DNA of 28,424 nt from an uncultured Prevotellaceae bacterium (GTDB lineage Bacteria > Bacteroidota > Bacteroidia > Bacteroidales > Bacteroidaceae): NCBI GenBank assembly GCA_946539475.1, contig CAMNHM010000018.1, positions 1-28,424 of the forward strand, in the 5' to 3' direction. A model generated the notes under the pieces. The model was not told the origin of the DNA and searched no databases. It saw only the letters and a program-made list of their open reading frames with translations. The stretch's first letter is position 1, and every line of letters starts with the position of its first letter. The translations under genes and the position numbers were made by a program. Shown here in pieces: positions 24,686 to 28,424 of the stretch.

Positions 24686-24724
24686 GAGCAGCCTTCCTGT
24701 CCGGTGCTGGGAGGCTGCTCTTTC
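24686..24724 (+). terminator. Terminator hairpin after the amidase relic
   Basis: Stem GAGCAGCCTTCC with its near-complement ending GGAGGCTGCTC (24686-24697 with 24709-24720), followed by a weak TTTCCGGTTTT tract. Confidence 0.7.
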
Positions 24725-24831
24725 CGGTTTTATGTTGTCAGCATAAATATTTTTAGATAATCTTGTTGCAGTTGCAAAAAGATTTCGTTCCTTGCAATGT
24801 CACACTTTTTTTGGAACGAGCCATGACCAAG

Positions 24832-24880
24832 AACGTAAACCCATTTATCGTGTCGGGAATCATTAAAGACAGGATAGTTC
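24832..24880 (+). pseudogene. Possible 5' fragment of an ATPase gene
   Basis: A short frame MTKNVNPFIVSGII resembles the N-terminus of Bacteroidales ATP-binding proteins that start with NPF(I/V)V-x-G. After these residues the expected continuation is missing and the frame runs antisense into the BspA gene. It may be a truncated relic; chance is possible. The rest of the 24725-24906 gap is AT-rich with nothing identified. Confidence 0.2.
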
Positions 24881-24906
24881 TGAAGCATGAAGGCTGGGGC
24901 GCGTGC

Positions 24907-27900
24907 CTACTTGACCATGATCTTCTTGCCGTTCACGATGTATATGCCTTTTGGCAGCCCATTCAGAGAATTGGCATTCTGACGTACCAACACACCCTGC
25001 ATGTTGTAGATGTTGAAGGTCTTTTTGCCGACACTAACAGGAGCACTGATCCCAAGCAGTTCTTCGGGGTATTTGAACGTGCGCTCCTCACCATACTGCG
25101 TGCCTCTTCTCGTTGTGACAAACGCACGGTATCCATACGTAGCGTTAGGCTCCAAACCTGTCAGGCTGACACTCATCCGCTGTCCTGAAGCATTCACCCT
25201 TGTCACGTTTTGTCCTGGAGCTTCGGCAGATGTTGCCATGTTCATCATGGGCCAGTACTCGAAGCCCTGTCCAAGAATCTCATCGCTGCCCTGCAGGACG
25301 TAGCCATTGAGCACAATAGCCCCATTGCTCACTTCAATGTTGGCATAGGTATGGACGGTAGGCTCGAAGTAGGAGAAGTCGCTGGGATCGAAGCCAATCC
25401 ATTCGCCATAATACTTCTTGCCGCTCTTCGACTCGTAGTAGGGACGCATCTTGTAGTAGCTCGTTGCTGCCAGGTTCTTGATGATGCCTTCCAGGGTGCC
25501 GTCGTAGACCACTGCCAGGGCCGACTTTGAAGGCACTACATCGGGAGCGTCTACCTTGCGCCACTCGAAACCGGCATTTGTTTCCTCATCCGACATGTTG
25601 GTCCTTGCGCAGACAACCGCCTCGCCCAGATTGATTACCTTTGGCTCCAGGCTCTCCAGTTCCAGTGCCGATGTCGTGAAACTCTTACTGACACTCTCCT
25701 TGCCGCCGGTAGAGTACTGGACGGCATAAGTCACCGAATAGGTTGACTTGGGATCCAGACCTGTCAGCAAGAGCGTCTTGCCATTACTTTCATAACTGGG
25801 GAACTCACTTGCCACTACCTTGGCATCTCCTGCTGAGTACGAGCCTTGTATCTCCAACGTAGTCGGGGTTATCTGGATGGCTCTGAGACTAGGTTGAACG
25901 CCTAGGGTCGAAATGGACTTCCAGTTGCCAGAATACTCGTTTTCACCTTTGCGCGCATGGGTATATACGAGATAAGAACGGTTGGGTGCAAGGTTCTTGA
26001 ATATGAAATTGCTGCCGTCGGCTTTCCTGGCTTCGAGCGTAGCCCACACCTCGTCAGGCTGCCATGTCTCGTCGCTGTTTACGGTGATAGTTCCCTTGAT
26101 GGTTGTTTGTGTCGAGGTCAGGTTGCTAAAGCTCATCGTCAGGTTATTCGTAGTAAAGCTCCCGATCACGTCCTCATACGAGAAGTCGTGATGCTCCAGC
26201 CTGTAATTCCCGATGATTTCATAGCTGTTGTTGATGTTCAATCCTTTCACAAAGTAGTGCCCGTCAGCACTGGCGTTGATGGTCTGATCGCCGATGGTCA
26301 GATATGTGGGTTTGGCCATCCCCTGTGTGGGCACATCAAATTCTGCACCACAGAGATACGTCTTCATGTTCTCAATGGTGTTCTGGGCTCCAAGTTGATA
26401 GACCGGGCAGCTAACCCTTTCGGCAATAGCATCTTTGTAGTAGGTGTAGATGGCTGCATCTTCGCGAAGGATGTCATCACTGAACTCCCAAACTCCTATT
26501 CCTTCTCCATTACCGTAACCTGAAGCAACAGGGCCAAGGATAACAACAAGACGAAAATTACAATTAATGAACATGTCTCCCCCTACATTTTTCAAACTAC
26601 GCGGCAAGATAATGGTATTCAGTCCCTTGCAGTTGTAAAATGCTGCAGGGCCTATACTATTCACTTTCTGTGAGATCCCCAGATGCCAGAGATTGTAGCA
26701 TCCTGAGAATGCAAATCCACCTATTGTATAAACGCTGTTGGGCATATCGATAGAGGTGATAGCCGTGCAGTCTTTGAAGGCATTACTGCCAATTTCATAA
26801 ACACCGTCTGGCATTGTAAATTTGCCAACTGTATTACTTTGGGGGCATAGTATAAGCTTAGTCATCTGTCTGTTATATAAGACACCTTCGAAAGACTTAT
26901 AATAGTTGTTGCTTTCATGCACCTCTATGTCCTTCAGTCCACGGCAGTTCGTAAAGGCCAGGTCGGAAATAGCCCTAACGGAAGATGGCAGTCGCAAAGG
27001 CTCTCCATAACCCAGCATGTAACAATCTGCAAAAGCATTATCCTTAATCTCAGTCACCCCCTCGGGGATATACACGTTTCTCATAGCATCGCTATGCTGG
27101 AAAGCACCTGTGGGAATTGTCTTCATCGCTGGCGACAACTTAGCCTCGATGAGGTGATAGCACCAAGAAAAAGCATATTCCCCTATTTCGCTGATATTGT
27201 CTCCAAGTGTCACCGATGTCAACTGGGCATTATGGTAAAAAGCGTTCTTTTCAATCTTCGTTACACGATAGGTGATGCCCTCGTACTCTATCACATTGGG
27301 AATGGCAATTTCGCCCAGTTGTTCGTCAGGTGTAGTGGGACCTGTCAACGTTGCTACCTTGGTCTCTGAGAAAAGCCGATAGTGAAGTCCGTCTTGGTCA
27401 ATCTCGTTTACTGATCCTATTTCGTATACTTCACCTTTGAAATAGCGTCTAATCTTACTAACTTCTGATTTTGGACATAAAATCATAGAGTTTACGTCAA
27501 GGTCAGTGAAAATACCGCTGTAGGAGTTTAATGCCCCTTCAAAAACCAGAGGGTTAAGCAGGCAATAAGCAAAAGGAGTAGAGCCCATCTCTTTAACACT
27601 AGAAGGGATGGTAAGTGTTTTTAGTCCTTTGCAGTTCCAGAATGCATCTTGTCCGATTTCTGTAACAGTATTGGGAATGGATATTGATGTCACTCCTTTG
27701 TCTGCACTGAATGCAAATACGGCAATCTTGTTGACTGTATAAACAGCACCACCATAAGTAATGCTCTCAGGAATGACGATATCCCCCGAGTAACTACCGT
27801 CTTTACATGGAGAAACAGTGGCCGTGCGCATCCCGCCTGATGTGTACAGCGAATAATAGATGTCACCAATCTTGCATTGTTCAACAGCGAAGGTCTTTAC

Positions 27901-27948
27901 ACTAAGTAGCAGCCCAAGCAACGTAAGTATAAATGTCAGTTTTTTCAT
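24907..27948 (-). CDS. BspA-type leucine-rich repeat surface protein with T9SS-like C-terminus
   Basis: A 1013-residue secreted protein. Start ATG 27946-27948 gives signal peptide MKKLTFILTLLGLLLSVKTFA; a longer TTG frame is rejected because it would begin upstream of the likely transcript start. Residues ~60-460 hold BspA/LRR_5 repeats of the form LTSVTLGDNISEIGEYAFSWC. The middle and C-terminal half is beta-rich, fibronectin-like (LTGLDPKSTYSVTYAVQYST, LTGLEPNATYGYRAFVTTR). The last ~45 residues (FNIYNMQGVLV, then LPKGIYIVNGKKIMVK) look like a type IX secretion C-terminal sorting domain. BspA proteins mediate adhesion to host proteins or other bacteria. The LRR-coding part (about 26.5-27.9 kb) is visibly AT-richer than the C-terminal part, hinting at mosaic origin. 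Confidence 0.9.
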   Translation of the reverse strand: MKKLTFILTLLGLLLSVKTFAVEQCKIGDIYYSLYTSGGMRTATVSPCKDGSYSGDIVIPESITYGGAVYTVNKIAVFAFSADKGVTSISIPNTVTEIGQDAFWNCKGLKTLTIPSSVKEMGSTPFAYCLLNPLVFEGALNSYSGIFTDLDVNSMILCPKSEVSKIRRYFKGEVYEIGSVNEIDQDGLHYRLFSETKVATLTGPTTPDEQLGEIAIPNVIEYEGITYRVTKIEKNAFYHNAQLTSVTLGDNISEIGEYAFSWCYHLIEAKLSPAMKTIPTGAFQHSDAMRNVYIPEGVTEIKDNAFADCYMLGYGEPLRLPSSVRAISDLAFTNCRGLKDIEVHESNNYYKSFEGVLYNRQMTKLILCPQSNTVGKFTMPDGVYEIGSNAFKDCTAITSIDMPNSVYTIGGFAFSGCYNLWHLGISQKVNSIGPAAFYNCKGLNTIILPRSLKNVGGDMFINCNFRLVVILGPVASGYGNGEGIGVWEFSDDILREDAAIYTYYKDAIAERVSCPVYQLGAQNTIENMKTYLCGAEFDVPTQGMAKPTYLTIGDQTINASADGHYFVKGLNINNSYEIIGNYRLEHHDFSYEDVIGSFTTNNLTMSFSNLTSTQTTIKGTITVNSDETWQPDEVWATLEARKADGSNFIFKNLAPNRSYLVYTHARKGENEYSGNWKSISTLGVQPSLRAIQITPTTLEIQGSYSAGDAKVVASEFPSYESNGKTLLLTGLDPKSTYSVTYAVQYSTGGKESVSKSFTTSALELESLEPKVINLGEAVVCARTNMSDEETNAGFEWRKVDAPDVVPSKSALAVVYDGTLEGIIKNLAATSYYKMRPYYESKSGKKYYGEWIGFDPSDFSYFEPTVHTYANIEVSNGAIVLNGYVLQGSDEILGQGFEYWPMMNMATSAEAPGQNVTRVNASGQRMSVSLTGLEPNATYGYRAFVTTRRGTQYGEERTFKYPEELLGISAPVSVGKKTFNIYNMQGVLVRQNANSLNGLPKGIYIVNGKKIMVK

Positions 27949-27968
27949 AATAGTGTTCTTTTTGTCTG

Positions 27969-27976
27969 CAAAGGTA
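27969..27976 (-). promoter_or_regulatory. -7 promoter box TACCTTTG for the BspA-like gene
   Basis: Exact -7 consensus on the minus strand, 20 nt before the ATG at 27948. Upstream (27977-28095) is AT-rich with AATTGT repeats and nothing else recognised. Confidence 0.82.
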
Positions 27977-28095
27977 AACAATTATTTCCAATTGTCAAAG
28001 AAACAATTGTCGAAAGTTCGAATATTACTTATTTGGTGGTGCGAAGAGTGGTATTATTATGTTGTCTGCATAAAAACGTGTGGCTAGGCAGACGG

Positions 28096-28424
28096 CTATA
28101 GCGGGCGCGTCTCCTCGAACCTGACGCGGTAGGGCCACTGCTCGTTGTTCTGCGACCAGGAGGCGGCGTCGCGGTTGCGGTCCCAGGGGTGTTGCCAGTG
28201 GGTGGTGGGAGCGCCCATGACGACGAAGAACAGGTTGGTGCATCCGTCGGGAATGGTCAGCGTGGCCGTCCCCTCGCGTGCAGACTCCACGGTGCCGTAG
28301 GTGCGCGTGCCGTCGCTGGCGAGGGCGACGAAGGCGTAGCGCCATCCGGCGCGTGCGGGGTAGACGTAGCGATAGCCTGGGGCATCGGTGAGTCCTGTGA
28401 AGTGTGCCCTGACGACGGTGCCTG
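28096..28424 (-). CDS. C-terminal fragment of a secreted-type protein (5' end outside window)
   Basis: A minus-strand frame enters from the right edge and runs 109 codons to the stop at 28096-28098. It reads GTVVRAHFTGLTDAPGYRYV, then ATLTIPDGCTNLFFVVMGAP, THWQHPWDRNRDAASWSQNN and EQWPYRVRFEETRPL. The beta-sandwich-like pattern and the VVMGAPTTHW / NNEQWPYRVRF ending remind me of the C-terminus of DUF6055-type secreted proteins of Bacteroidota, but that is a weak recollection. A competing Arg/His-rich frame over the same bases is rejected as a shadow. Its 3' end lies 120 nt from the BspA-gene promoter. Confidence 0.65.
   Translation of the reverse strand, partial: GTVVRAHFTGLTDAPGYRYVYPARAGWRYAFVALASDGTRTYGTVESAREGTATLTIPDGCTNLFFVVMGAPTTHWQHPWDRNRDAASWSQNNEQWPYRVRFEETRPL

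Noticed and set aside
28025..28345. Arg/His-rich minus-strand frame of 106 codons
   Set aside because: An overlapping frame gives a normal protein-like C-terminus open to the window edge; the Arg/His-rich one is a GC shadow.

Overview
The window comes from a Bacteroidales bacterium, most likely a gut or rumen Prevotella-type species. The main evidence is the repeated Bacteroidota -7 promoter box TAnnTTTG (usually TACCTTTG) ahead of genes on both strands. Supporting traits are few Shine-Dalgarno sites, a BspA-type leucine-rich surface protein with a type IX-like C-terminus, and an SDDDD surface-lipoprotein signal. Core genes are GC-rich. The accessory stretch around 23.7-23.95 kb and the 5' part of the BspA gene are visibly AT-richer.

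Layout. 1-2145 (minus): a cell-division/RNA-decay cluster of a coiled-coil protein, ZapA and RNase Y (rny runs off the left edge). 2225-2854 (minus): an unrecognised conserved-looking protein, divergent from 2991-6890 (plus): rfbA, a Wzc-type tyrosine kinase with a 14-tyrosine tail, and a small HAD phosphatase, ending at a bidirectional terminator. 6956-8324 (minus): the canonical infC-rpmI-rplT operon. 8452-10512 (plus): dsbD with its own promoter and terminator.

10638-19076 (plus) is the centrepiece. A promoter leads straight into a cobalamin riboswitch, followed by a BtuB-type TonB-dependent receptor, an SDDDD lipoprotein (DUF4374-like), a CbiK-type chelatase with a signal peptide, and a 1241-residue CobN/BchH/HmuS-family protein anchored at both ends in the inner membrane. 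A B12-controlled operon that puts both a class I and a class II tetrapyrrole chelatase outside the cytoplasm suggests envelope processing of a corrinoid, other tetrapyrrole or cobalt, rather than simple uptake. No cytoplasmic B12 biosynthesis genes, CobS/CobT partners or BtuCDF genes are present.

19162-20439 (plus): a cysteine desulfidase (CyuA). 20465-21754 (minus): an unknown 188-residue protein and a PrsW-type membrane protease. 21899-22831 (plus): a bile-acid:sodium-symporter-family transporter. 22832-24720 is a decayed accessory segment. It holds a frameshifted RecA-like ATPase, a large imperfect inverted repeat, a frameshifted DUF4248-like gene, a 22-bp iteron-like array and an N-terminally truncated N-acetylmuramoyl-L-alanine amidase. 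24907-27948 (minus) is the BspA-like protein, and a partial gene enters from the right edge. No tRNA, rRNA, CRISPR or intact transposase was seen.
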